Shown: piece after piece, positions 55,011-62,323 of the stretch
Layout: each line of letters starts with the position of its first letter
Position numbering within the stretch: position 1 is the stretch's first letter
From: an uncultured Propionibacteriaceae bacterium
GTDB taxonomy: Bacteria > Actinomycetota > Actinomycetes > Propionibacteriales > Propionibacteriaceae
Length of the DNA: 62,323 nucleotides
Direction of reading: 5' to 3'
Assembly: GCA_945911015.1 (NCBI GenBank)
Contig: CAMDZW010000022.1
Span: 1-62,323 of the forward strand
Program-made: the position numbers and the translations under genes
Notes under the pieces: generated by a model
Told to the model about the DNA's origin: nothing
The model's input: the letters and a program-made list of their open reading frames with translations, nothing else
The model's database searches: none

Positions 55011-56122
55011 CGGCACGACCACCTGCACGGCGACGTGTCCGGCTGAAGGAAGTCGCGAAGGCCGCCGGGCTCAGCGAAGGTCAGGCCTCGGCCGCGTTGA
55101 GCGGCTACCGCGGGGTGAGTGACGCGACCCGGGAGCGAGTCCGCAAGATCGCGGCCGACCTCGGGTACCAGCCCAGCGAACATGCCCGCTCGCTGAGTGG
55201 GCGCGGACGCCGGACCACCCATCGACTGGCCGTGGTGTTGAACGCACCGACTGGCGTCGACCGTGAGACCGGTGGGATCGCGGTGACTCCGTTCGTGAGC
55301 CCCATGCTGGAGGGGATCATGTTGCGCGCCAGCGAACTCGACATCGACGTCCGACTGGTCCGTTGGCCCGACCTGGCTTCTGGGGTCATCGAACTCGCCG
55401 CTCGCGACGGTGCGGATGCGGTCGTCGTGCCCTCGTTCACTGGCTTGTCGGTGGACGATGTCGCCGCCCTCCGCGACTCCGGACTGCCCTTTGTGCTGCT
55501 CAACCGACATTTCGTCACCGACCCGACCGTGCCGACGGTGATTGCCGATGTCGCCGGTGGGATTGTCGAGCTGGTCTCCCGACTCACGGCGGCCGGGCAC
55601 CGCCGGATGGCCCTGCTGACCGAGGTCGGCGAGTCATCGGTGGTCGCCGACTACCATCGCGGCTGGCAGGAGGCCACCACCGGCCACGGGATCGCCGACA
55701 GCTGTGTCGCCACCCGGGTGAGTCACGCCGACCGTGCCGCACGGGATGCGGCGATCGCCGACCTGCTCGACCGGGAACCCCGACCGACCGCGATCGTGGC
55801 CGTGGATGAGGCCGCCGCCCACCAGATCCTCGCTCAGGCCGCCGCTCGCGGGATCACAGTCCCCGACCAGCTCAGCGTGGTGACCTTCGAATCGATGATC
55901 GCGCCGTACACGACACCGCCGCTGTCCGGGCACGACCTGAGACTGAGCCGGATCGGTGCCCGAGGTGTCGAAAGGATCGCCGCCGACTGGGGACTGGTCC
56001 CGACCGGCGCCGAGGGCACCGAAACCATCCCGCCACGATATGTCGATCGCGACAGCGTGGCACCTGCTCCCACGCTCCACAGCCCGCCCACCGACACCAT
56101 TGACCCCAACAGCAAGGACTGA
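55007..56122 (+). CDS. LacI family regulator with atypical recognition helix
   Basis: A 371-residue regulator. The helix-turn-helix (about 10-45) reads RLKEVAKAAGLSEGQASAAL, then RGVSDATRERVRKIAADLGY. The usual ATVSRVL of the recognition helix is replaced by GQASAAL, so base contacts should differ from most family members. The hinge and periplasmic-binding-like effector domain are intact (about 70-340: AVVLNAPTGVDRE, VSPMLEGIMLRASEL, VVVPSFTGLSVDDVAAL). GGAGGAGG precedes the ATG. Gene order propeller, lacI, hydrolase, with operator palindromes before the first gene and before the following lyase-like gene, marks it as local repressor. Confidence 0.9.
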   Translation: MTARPPARRRVRLKEVAKAAGLSEGQASAALSGYRGVSDATRERVRKIAADLGYQPSEHARSLSGRGRRTTHRLAVVLNAPTGVDRETGGIAVTPFVSPMLEGIMLRASELDIDVRLVRWPDLASGVIELAARDGADAVVVPSFTGLSVDDVAALRDSGLPFVLLNRHFVTDPTVPTVIADVAGGIVELVSRLTAAGHRRMALLTEVGESSVVADYHRGWQEATTGHGIADSCVATRVSHADRAARDAAIADLLDREPRPTAIVAVDEAAAHQILAQAAARGITVPDQLSVVTFESMIAPYTTPPLSGHDLRLSRIGARGVERIAADWGLVPTGAEGTETIPPRYVDRDSVAPAPTLHSPPTDTIDPNSKD

Positions 56123-56123
56123 C

Positions 56124-57110
56124 ATGTACGACCTGGCCGACCTCCACCGCGAGGGTCCGCCGGCGCTCCCGGTCGACGACTGGACTGCAGCCCGGGCCAC
56201 GATTCTTCAACGCTGGTTGGACGTCCTCGGTCCGATGCCGGAGCTGATCGAGCCCGAGCACGAGGTCCTTGAGGTGACTCGTGAGCCGGACCACGTCCGG
56301 CATCACATCCGCTACCGCACCGGTGACGGCGACCAGGTGCCCGCTCTGGTGTTGGTGCCCCTCGACGAACCGACTGGTGCCGGGGTGATGGCGCTGCACC
56401 CGACCAACGCCGCCGGCAAGGCTGACGTCGCGACGGCGGCCGGACGGGATGGCCGCCGCTATGGCCTCGATCTGGTCCGGCAGGGACATGTGGTGCTTGC
56501 CCCCGACGCGATCACCGCTGGCGAGCGGATCGCGGCCGGGGCCGATCCCTTCCACACGGCCCAGTTCGTCGCTGACCATCCCGGGGTCAGCCCGGTGGCC
56601 AAGATGCTGGCCGACCACCGTCAGGGCGTGAGTGTGCTCGCCGCCTGGCCGGGGGTGGACCCGGACCGGATCGGCTCGGTCGGTCACTCACTCGGCGCCT
56701 ACAACTCATGGTTCCTGGCCGGGATCGACGACCGGGTGCGGGCTGTCGTGTCGAGCTGCGGGTTCGCCACGTTTGCCGGTGACAGCCAACGACACCGCTG
56801 GGGGCAGCGTGACTGGTTCAGCCACTTTCCCTTGCTGAGCAAGGATCTCGACGACGGGCGGGTGCCGTTCGAGTTCCACGAGATCATGGCACTGGTCGCA
56901 CCGAAGCCGGTCATGTCGTGGGTGGCGACCGCCGACCGGATCTTCCCGAACTGGAGCGAGTCCACCCAAGGTCTGAATCGGGTCTTCGATCTCTATGCTG
57001 CTCTCGGCCACGCAGACCGTTTCCTCACCTGGGTCGGCCACGGCCCGCATGACTTCCCGGCTCAGGTGAGCTCTGTCGCGTACGACTTCCTGTCGCGTCA
57101 CCTGTCATGA
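56124..57110 (+). CDS. Alpha/beta hydrolase, probable carbohydrate esterase
   Basis: A 328-residue cytosolic hydrolase. The nucleophile elbow is IGSVGHSLGAYNSWFLAG, the acid probably lies in VATADRIFPNW or HADRFLTW, and the catalytic His is in VGHGPHDFPA. GRVPFEFHEIMALVAPKP is shared with the island A hydrolase (17278-18405), showing paralogy. It starts one base after the LacI stop, the third gene of the operon. Relatives include acetyl xylan esterase/dienelactone-hydrolase-like proteins. De-esterification of an imported sugar is inferred from context. Confidence 0.82.
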   Translation: MYDLADLHREGPPALPVDDWTAARATILQRWLDVLGPMPELIEPEHEVLEVTREPDHVRHHIRYRTGDGDQVPALVLVPLDEPTGAGVMALHPTNAAGKADVATAAGRDGRRYGLDLVRQGHVVLAPDAITAGERIAAGADPFHTAQFVADHPGVSPVAKMLADHRQGVSVLAAWPGVDPDRIGSVGHSLGAYNSWFLAGIDDRVRAVVSSCGFATFAGDSQRHRWGQRDWFSHFPLLSKDLDDGRVPFEFHEIMALVAPKPVMSWVATADRIFPNWSESTQGLNRVFDLYAALGHADRFLTWVGHGPHDFPAQVSSVAYDFLSRHLS

Positions 57111-57156
57111 AATGACCGGCCGAAACTCTTGACGTGGTGGGGGATGCTTGCTTGAC

Positions 57157-57170
57157 TGCAAGCGTTTGCA
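57157..57170. promoter_or_regulatory. LacI-type operator 2 of island B (TGCAAGCGTTTGCA)
   Basis: A near-perfect 14-bp palindrome with a central CG, TGCAA-GCGT-TTGCA, 31 bases before the ATG of the large lyase-like gene. It shares the AAGCG(C/T)TT core with operator 1. Confidence 0.7.
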
Positions 57171-57201
57171 CCCTCGAGTCCCCACGACAGGAGCACCACC
57201 A

Positions 57202-60200
57202 ATGGAGTTGTCACGCCGTTCCCTTCTCATCGGATCCGGCGTCGCCGGTGCAGCGCTGACCTTGAGCGGGCCCAGCCTTCCCGGCTGGGCCGCACCGGTG
57301 ACACCGCGGCCGGTCGAGACTGATCTCGACCTGTCCTCGGTCGTCATCGTCGCCCCGGACGAACCCGACTGGCTCGCCGCCGCCGACACCCTCGCGGCTG
57401 CCATCGCCGACACTGGTGTCACCGCACCCGAAGTCCGTACGCCGCAGGAGGAACGATTCTCCGACGGCTGGGACGGACACGTCATCCAGCTGGGTCAGCT
57501 GGGCAACAACATCGAGCTGGCACGGCTCTACGGCATGCGCTACGCCATGGTCGACTCATGGTTCCCCGGAGCGGGCGGCCACTGGACCTTCACCCTGGCC
57601 GACCCCTTCGGCAACGGAGGGGTCACCCTCGTCATCGGAGCCAGCGACGTGGCCGGTGCAGAGGCTGGGATTGCCGCCTTGCTTGAGGAACTCGACGGAA
57701 CGACCCTGCCACGGCAGCATCGCGCGGCGCTGGCCGACGAGGTCACCCACGTGTTCCCCAACCAAGGCGTCACCGACCCCGACTACCTCGCCTCCCAATC
57801 GGCGGCCCTGCAGGCCAAGCTTGATGCCCTCGTCCCCTCGACAGGGGTCGAGACCGATGCGGTCAAACTGCATGGGATCCTCAACGACCTGAGGCTCATG
57901 GGGGAGGCGCACCTGCTGACCGCCGACGCTGGTTTCGCCGAACTCCACCACCAGGTCATGATCGGCTACGCCGACTTCGTCACCGCGCACCCGGACGAGG
58001 CGACCGACCAACTGGACAATGCCCGCAACATGTGGACCAACGGCGAGGAGCTCATCGCAGTCTGGGCGATGATGGAGACCACCGGTGTCTACACCGACGC
58101 TGAACGCAGCCATGTCCTGGATGCGCTGCAGCTCACCTTTTCCGCCAACGCTCTGGACGGCTATCTGCACAGCGCCGCCGACGAGGCGCCGCGGTGGAAC
58201 CACGAGGCCTACCCGGCTCTGTCGCTGGTTGCGGGGGCGGACTATTTCCAACGCCACCACCAACTCGGGGTCGCCGACGAATGGCATGCGCTGGGGGATC
58301 GGATCTTCCAGGGCAACACAGCGGTGATCAGCCTCGACGAGGGCTCGGACTATCTGATGCATCTGCCGATCATCACGATGGACTATGCAATGTTCACCGG
58401 TCAGTACGACTTCCTTACCAAGACCTTGCGGCCCAGCGCCGACCTCAACGTGCTGATGATCGACAACGGTGGGGCGATGGCCGGCGGTGGTGACGTCTAC
58501 CCGTACGGCTACTCCGGGGTCTACTCGTGGGGCCACTCGCAGGTGATGTATGCGGCGTCCTGGCTGTTCCCCGATCCGATCTACCCGGTGTTGCTGGAGC
58601 GTGCCCGCAGTGGCCCGTTCAGTGACAACCGCAACTCCGACCTTGCGCTGCCGCTGCACCGCTACCAGGTCGACGGACCCGACGACGACAACGTCGAACT
58701 CACCACGCCGACGGTGATGGCCTATCCGGTCGAGGAGGGGGTCTACGACTACGTCACCGACACCGACCCGACTGAGGTTGAGCAGCAGCGGACCTTCCAC
58801 AAGATGGCGTTCCGGTCCGGTCTGGACCTCGACGACACGACTGTGTTGATCGACGGGTTCGCGGGTGGCCGTCACAACCACCAGGACGCGAACACCATCA
58901 TCGGGTACACCTCGCACCAGCGGATCCTGCTCACCGACCGCGACTACATGGAGAACACGCCGGAGCACCACTCCGGTCTCGTCGTGGTGCGTGACGGCCA
59001 ACAGCCGGTCAAACCGCAATTCGCCCGGCTGGACTGGGTCGCCGATGTCGACCGGGCTTCGATCAGCCGGTCCTTCCTGCAGGACTGGAACGGCACTGAC
59101 TGGACTCGGACCGTGCTGACCGGTGACGGTGACTTCCACGTGGTCTGGGACGAGGTCGACTTCCTCGCCGATGGCGACTATCTGGTGAAGAATCAGTGGC
59201 AGACCCTCGGTGTCGGCACCGTTGACGGGCAGCGCTACTCGTGTGCCCAGCAGGACGTCACCATGGTGATCGACAGCCTGGACGACTCGGTGCTGCAGAC
59301 CAGGGATCGTTACGGCCACTTCCGCAAGTACTACCAGGGCACCATTGCCTATCCGTATGCCGAGGCCGAGACCATCCTCAGCCAAGTCCAGGCCGAGCAA
59401 TCCCGTACGGCGGGGGATCGGCTCCAGTTCGTGTCGGTCATCGCCACTGGCTCTGGCGAAGGGCCAGCAGTCTCATCGCGCCGGTTGACCGAGACCACCT
59501 GGGAGGTCACTCTCGACGGGGCCGAGTGGACCTTCATCACCGGAGCATTGTCCGGTGCGATCGCCGCCGATGCGGTGATCTCGATGGTTGGTCCGGATCG
59601 GATCGTCGTCGCGGGTGCCTCGAGCCTGACCGTCGGTCGGGACCACCTCGACTTCGACGAGCCTGTGATCTGGATCCTCGACACCGCGAGCGGTGACTGG
59701 CAGGCCCATGTGGTGCGGCGTGACCATGCCCAGTACGACGAGGTCGGCAGCCCGGTCCGGCCCGAACCGGTCGGCACCGGCACCACGGACTGGCGTCCCG
59801 AGACGACCGCGCGACTGTTGCGCGCCAATCACGGTGGCGGTGGCTGGCGGGTCGGCGAGCGCACCCTGCCCACCGTCGTGGACCTGCCCGCCGGTTGGTC
59901 CACGGTCGGCTCGGTCTCCGCTGAGGTCACCGAGGTTGCTCATTGGGTCGGTGCCGAGGATGTCGTACGGGTGGGTGTCGGCTCAGCCGATGGTCAGGTC
60001 AGCGTGCTGAACGGGAACGGCACTGTGGCGTGGAGCGCTGACGTCGGGTCGCGGGTCAACGAGATCAGCCACCATGTCCACGGCGACACCGAATTGATCG
60101 TCGTGGCGACCGAGGGCTACCAGGTCCACGCCTTCGACGCTGACGGCGGCGTCGTCTGGCAGACCAGCATCCCCGACGACCCGGCCCGCCGCGAGCAGAA

Positions 60201-60948
60201 GGGCAACCTGATCGGTGTCACCGTGGTCCGGCTCGGGTACGTCGCAGGACAGGATGCGGCGCCGTCGCTGATGGTCGGCACCCAGTTCCGGTGGGTCTAC
60301 CGGCTGAACTGGTCGACCGGTGCGATCGAGTCGGAGAACATGCACTACTTCTATGGGATCACCGATGCGATCTTCGCCGACCTCGACGAGGATGGCGTTG
60401 ACGAGGGTGCGATTGCGTTGGAGTACTTCTACCCGTCGGTGTGGAAGGACGGCGGCGAGCACCGTGGCGGGGTCGGCGGTCCGGGCTTCACCACCGTCGG
60501 ATTGGTGGAGCGAGCCGAAGGTCGCCCGTGGATTGTCTACGGCACCAAGCAGAACATCGTGCGCACCTACGAATACCGCGACGCGAAGTTCGCCGAACAG
60601 TGGGCGACTGACGTCGGTGGGCAGGTCACCGACATGATCAGTGGCGTGATTCACGAGTCCGTCGGCGCGGAGGTCGTTGTCGGGACCACTGGTTTCCATC
60701 TGACCTCGCTCACCCCGGCGGGAGAACTTCGGTTCCGCACGGTGATCGGTGACCGGGTGAGCAGCATCCTTCCGGTTGCTGGGCAGGGGTATCTCGCCCT
60801 GGCCGAACACGGGCTGGCCGTGGCGGTCGACACCGAGGGTGGGGAGACCGGACGGTGGCGCTTCCCGGAGGCGGTTGCCGGAGGTGGGATTGTGGACGGT
60901 CGCGCGCTGTTGGTGCTGGCCGACGGCACTGTTGTCGCCCAGTCCTGA
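57202..60948 (+). CDS. Large exported multidomain protein: heparinase-like lyase fused to a beta-propeller
   Basis: A 1248-residue protein. ELSRRSLLIGSGVAGAALTL gives a Tat-type signal. Residues about 40-185 look like the alpha/beta helper domain found before GH67/GH20-type or lyase catalytic domains. About 190-500 form an alpha-helical toroid (RWNHEAYPALSLVAGADYF, GGDVYPYGYSGVYSWGHSQ). About 520-860 form a beta-sandwich with GGRHNHQDANTIIGYTSHQ and DRDYMENTPEHHSG, reminiscent of heparinase II/III. The last 350 residues are propeller blades with one calcium-loop-like DLDEDGVDEGAIA. ACAGGAG precedes the ATG. A LacI operator lies just upstream. Polysaccharide lyase activity is likely; the substrate is unknown. 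The exact family is not recognised. Confidence 0.72.
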   Translation: MELSRRSLLIGSGVAGAALTLSGPSLPGWAAPVTPRPVETDLDLSSVVIVAPDEPDWLAAADTLAAAIADTGVTAPEVRTPQEERFSDGWDGHVIQLGQLGNNIELARLYGMRYAMVDSWFPGAGGHWTFTLADPFGNGGVTLVIGASDVAGAEAGIAALLEELDGTTLPRQHRAALADEVTHVFPNQGVTDPDYLASQSAALQAKLDALVPSTGVETDAVKLHGILNDLRLMGEAHLLTADAGFAELHHQVMIGYADFVTAHPDEATDQLDNARNMWTNGEELIAVWAMMETTGVYTDAERSHVLDALQLTFSANALDGYLHSAADEAPRWNHEAYPALSLVAGADYFQRHHQLGVADEWHALGDRIFQGNTAVISLDEGSDYLMHLPIITMDYAMFTGQYDFLTKTLRPSADLNVLMIDNGGAMAGGGDVYPYGYSGVYSWGHSQVMYAASWLFPDPIYPVLLERARSGPFSDNRNSDLALPLHRYQVDGPDDDNVELTTPTVMAYPVEEGVYDYVTDTDPTEVEQQRTFHKMAFRSGLDLDDTTVLIDGFAGGRHNHQDANTIIGYTSHQRILLTDRDYMENTPEHHSGLVVVRDGQQPVKPQFARLDWVADVDRASISRSFLQDWNGTDWTRTVLTGDGDFHVVWDEVDFLADGDYLVKNQWQTLGVGTVDGQRYSCAQQDVTMVIDSLDDSVLQTRDRYGHFRKYYQGTIAYPYAEAETILSQVQAEQSRTAGDRLQFVSVIATGSGEGPAVSSRRLTETTWEVTLDGAEWTFITGALSGAIAADAVISMVGPDRIVVAGASSLTVGRDHLDFDEPVIWILDTASGDWQAHVVRRDHAQYDEVGSPVRPEPVGTGTTDWRPETTARLLRANHGGGGWRVGERTLPTVVDLPAGWSTVGSVSAEVTEVAHWVGAEDVVRVGVGSADGQVSVLNGNGTVAWSADVGSRVNEISHHVHGDTELIVVATEGYQVHAFDADGGVVWQTSIPDDPARREQKGNLIGVTVVRLGYVAGQDAAPSLMVGTQFRWVYRLNWSTGAIESENMHYFYGITDAIFADLDEDGVDEGAIALEYFYPSVWKDGGEHRGGVGGPGFTTVGLVERAEGRPWIVYGTKQNIVRTYEYRDAKFAEQWATDVGGQVTDMISGVIHESVGAEVVVGTTGFHLTSLTPAGELRFRTVIGDRVSSILPVAGQGYLALAEHGLAVAVDTEGGETGRWRFPEAVAGGGIVDGRALLVLADGTVVAQS

Positions 60949-60964
60949 GTGGACTGCACACGGG

Positions 60965-60991
60965 CTGCTCGTACGGGAAACGTGCGAGCAG
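60965..60991 (+). terminator. Terminator-like hairpin after the large lyase-like gene
   Basis: CTGCTCGTACG and CGTGCGAGCAG form an 11-bp stem (one G-T pair) around a GGAAA loop, 17 bases after the stop. No T tract follows. The remaining bases up to 61118 contain no gene; no operator similar to those at 53170 and 57157 was found there. Confidence 0.6.
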
Positions 60992-61118
60992 TCGTGTGCG
61001 CGGGAGAAACCCCGGGTTGTGCTGCGCCCAGCTCGTGGAACGGGCCGACGTCGGGAGACTGGTTTCTGAAGGTGCGGCCCATGGTGGAGTCATCAGCCCA
61101 ACGATGTGAGGACTCACC

Positions 61119-62323
61119 ATGGTCAATCCCGAAGAAACCTCGGTGCTGCGCGCGTCCCGCCGCACGGTGTTGCTGGCCTCGGCCGGACTGGCTGCTGTGA
61201 CGGCAGCTCGGACCGCGGTCGCGTCAGCGGCACCCGCACCAGCCGCACCGATCGACCTCAACCCGGGAGACGCCGCAGCCAGCATCCAACAGGCCATCGA
61301 CCAGACTGCGGCCGACGGCGGCGGGACGGTCGAACTGCCGGCCGGCACCTTCGAGATCAGTGCCTCGCTGCGCATGCGCAGCGGTGTCAGCCTGCAAGGG
61401 GCGGGGCGGGAGGCGACCGTGCTGAAGGAGCATGCCGACCTAGGGGCGAAGCCGATCATCCAGGTGCAGGGCACCCCGCGCGAACCCGTCGTCGAGGTCA
61501 CCCTCTCCGCGCTCACGGTCCGCAATGGCGCAGCGACGACCGAGGGGTGGTCGTCGGGTCAGGACGGGATCGTGGTCGACTGGGCCGAGACCATCAGCCT
61601 GCACGACATCTGCGTCACCGAGATCGCTGGCCGCTACGGTGTCCGTTTCTACGCGACCGGAGGCATCACCGTACGGGACTGTGCCTTCCTGCGTTGCACC
61701 CACACCATGCTGCAACTGATGCCCGACACCCGCGACATCGTGGTCGCCGACTGTGTCTTCGACACCGTCACCTCGACCCGGTACAGCTACTCCTACACCT
61801 TGGCCACCGGTCACGACGGCAACCTCAACCAGTTCGGCACGCACTGGCCGACCAACCTGCTGGTCGAGAACAACGAGTTCCGCAACAACCCGCGCTGGGA
61901 AGGCATCGACTGCCATGGCGCGGTCAATGTGACGATCCGTAACAACCATGTGGAGAACTGCCGGGTCGGGATCATGGTCGGCATGGCTTCGCCCTGGCAT
62001 GTGTCCCATCCCTCGACCAGCAATGTGGTGATCGAGGGCAACACCGTCATTCAGGGTGAGGTGGACAATGCTCCCGCCGGTCGCGGGATCATCCTGGCCG
62101 GTGGCTCGGAGGACCGTCAAGACACCTACCGCACCCACAATGTGAGCATCCGTGACAACCACGTGGTCGGCTTCGGTGGTGCGAGCACCTCCCACGGCGT
62201 CATCACTGTCTACTCCAGTGAGAACGTTGCCATCGAGAACAACACCCTCGAGGACTTCGGGGGTCACGGGATCTCCTTGCTGGACACCTTGTACCGCGTC
62301 CGGGTGAGGGGCAATGTCTTCCA
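61119..62323 (+). CDS. Exported right-handed beta-helix protein, C-terminus outside the window
   Basis: Open from an ATG at 61119 (GAGG upstream) for 401 codons to the window end. The start MVNPEETSVLRASRRTVLLA continues into an Ala-rich signal with a twin-arginine-like ASRRT. The mature part opens with LNPGDAAASIQQAIDQTAAD and GGGTVELPAGTFEISASLRM, then parallel beta-helix coils: DICVTEIAGRYGVRFYATGG, VLVENNEFRNNPRWEGIDCHG in the middle with many Asn ladders, and VSIRDNHVVGFGG. It resembles the NosD/pectate lyase-like group and is the island B counterpart of the beta-helix protein at 18482-19642. It could be a lyase, glycosidase or epimerase. Confidence 0.85.
   Translation, partial: MVNPEETSVLRASRRTVLLASAGLAAVTAARTAVASAAPAPAAPIDLNPGDAAASIQQAIDQTAADGGGTVELPAGTFEISASLRMRSGVSLQGAGREATVLKEHADLGAKPIIQVQGTPREPVVEVTLSALTVRNGAATTEGWSSGQDGIVVDWAETISLHDICVTEIAGRYGVRFYATGGITVRDCAFLRCTHTMLQLMPDTRDIVVADCVFDTVTSTRYSYSYTLATGHDGNLNQFGTHWPTNLLVENNEFRNNPRWEGIDCHGAVNVTIRNNHVENCRVGIMVGMASPWHVSHPSTSNVVIEGNTVIQGEVDNAPAGRGIILAGGSEDRQDTYRTHNVSIRDNHVVGFGGASTSHGVITVYSSENVAIENNTLEDFGGHGISLLDTLYRVRVRGNVF

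Noticed and set aside
57556..59400. A 614-codon open frame on the minus strand
   Set aside because: It is antisense to the large lyase-like gene and shows no domain.

Overview
This window comes from a high-GC Gram-positive bacterium (Actinomycetota), most plausibly Propionibacteriales/Propionibacteriaceae. Base composition is about two-thirds GC by eye. GTG starts and 4-base ATGA/GTGA gene overlaps are common, and many starts lie only 6-8 bases downstream of a TANNNT -10 box, as expected for leaderless actinobacterial mRNAs. Lineage markers include Mca (mycothiol detoxification), DUF501, DUF4245, DUF4307, a PIN-PhoH protein, and PspC-type sensor kinase modules.

Two kinds of region alternate. 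The conserved core is read from: 0.6-5.3 kb (eno, FtsB-like, DUF501, ppx, phospholipase D); 5.4-9.7 kb (GlsB-type membrane protein and a PspC/LiaFSR-like envelope-stress locus); 9.7-14.3 kb (guaA, ACT protein, def, a short tRNA-Leu(UAA), Bax inhibitor-like protein, ung); 26-30.9 kb (epimerase, DUF4097 protein, greA, DUF4307, mca, SDR); and 36.7-53 kb (DUF255 protein, oxidoreductase, hemolysin III, Z-prenyl synthase, PhoH, lytic transglycosylase, D-aminoacylase family, YdcF, fumC, DUF4245, xseAB, DinB, methyltransferase, ispH). Several of these stretches keep the gene order known from Mycobacterium tuberculosis (Rv1023-1026, Rv1080c-1086, Rv1095, Rv1098c-1110), with other genes interspersed.

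Three carbohydrate-related islands interrupt this core. Island A (15.6-20.9 kb) has a Tat-type solute-binding lipoprotein, an alpha/beta hydrolase and an exported beta-helix protein in one operon, opposite an AraC regulator. Island C (23-26 kb) has a LacI regulator, bracketed by GAAAC/GTTTC operators, and an FG-GAP/calcium-loop propeller protein. Island B (53.2 kb to the window end) has a cytosolic beta-propeller protein, a LacI regulator with an unusual recognition helix, a paralogue of the island A hydrolase, a 1248-residue exported protein resembling a heparinase-type lyase fused to a propeller, and a beta-helix protein cut off by the window edge. Two LacI-type operators with an AAGCG(C/T)TT core sit in front of the first gene and in front of the large lyase-like gene. 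Together islands A and B look like regulated systems for binding, de-esterifying and cleaving an acidic polysaccharide. No ABC permease lies in either.

A separate accessory locus at 31-35 kb encodes the Hen1-Pnkp RNA repair pair. No insertion sequence, phage, CRISPR array or rRNA was seen. No gap longer than 300 bases lacks a gene; the larger gaps are described individually.
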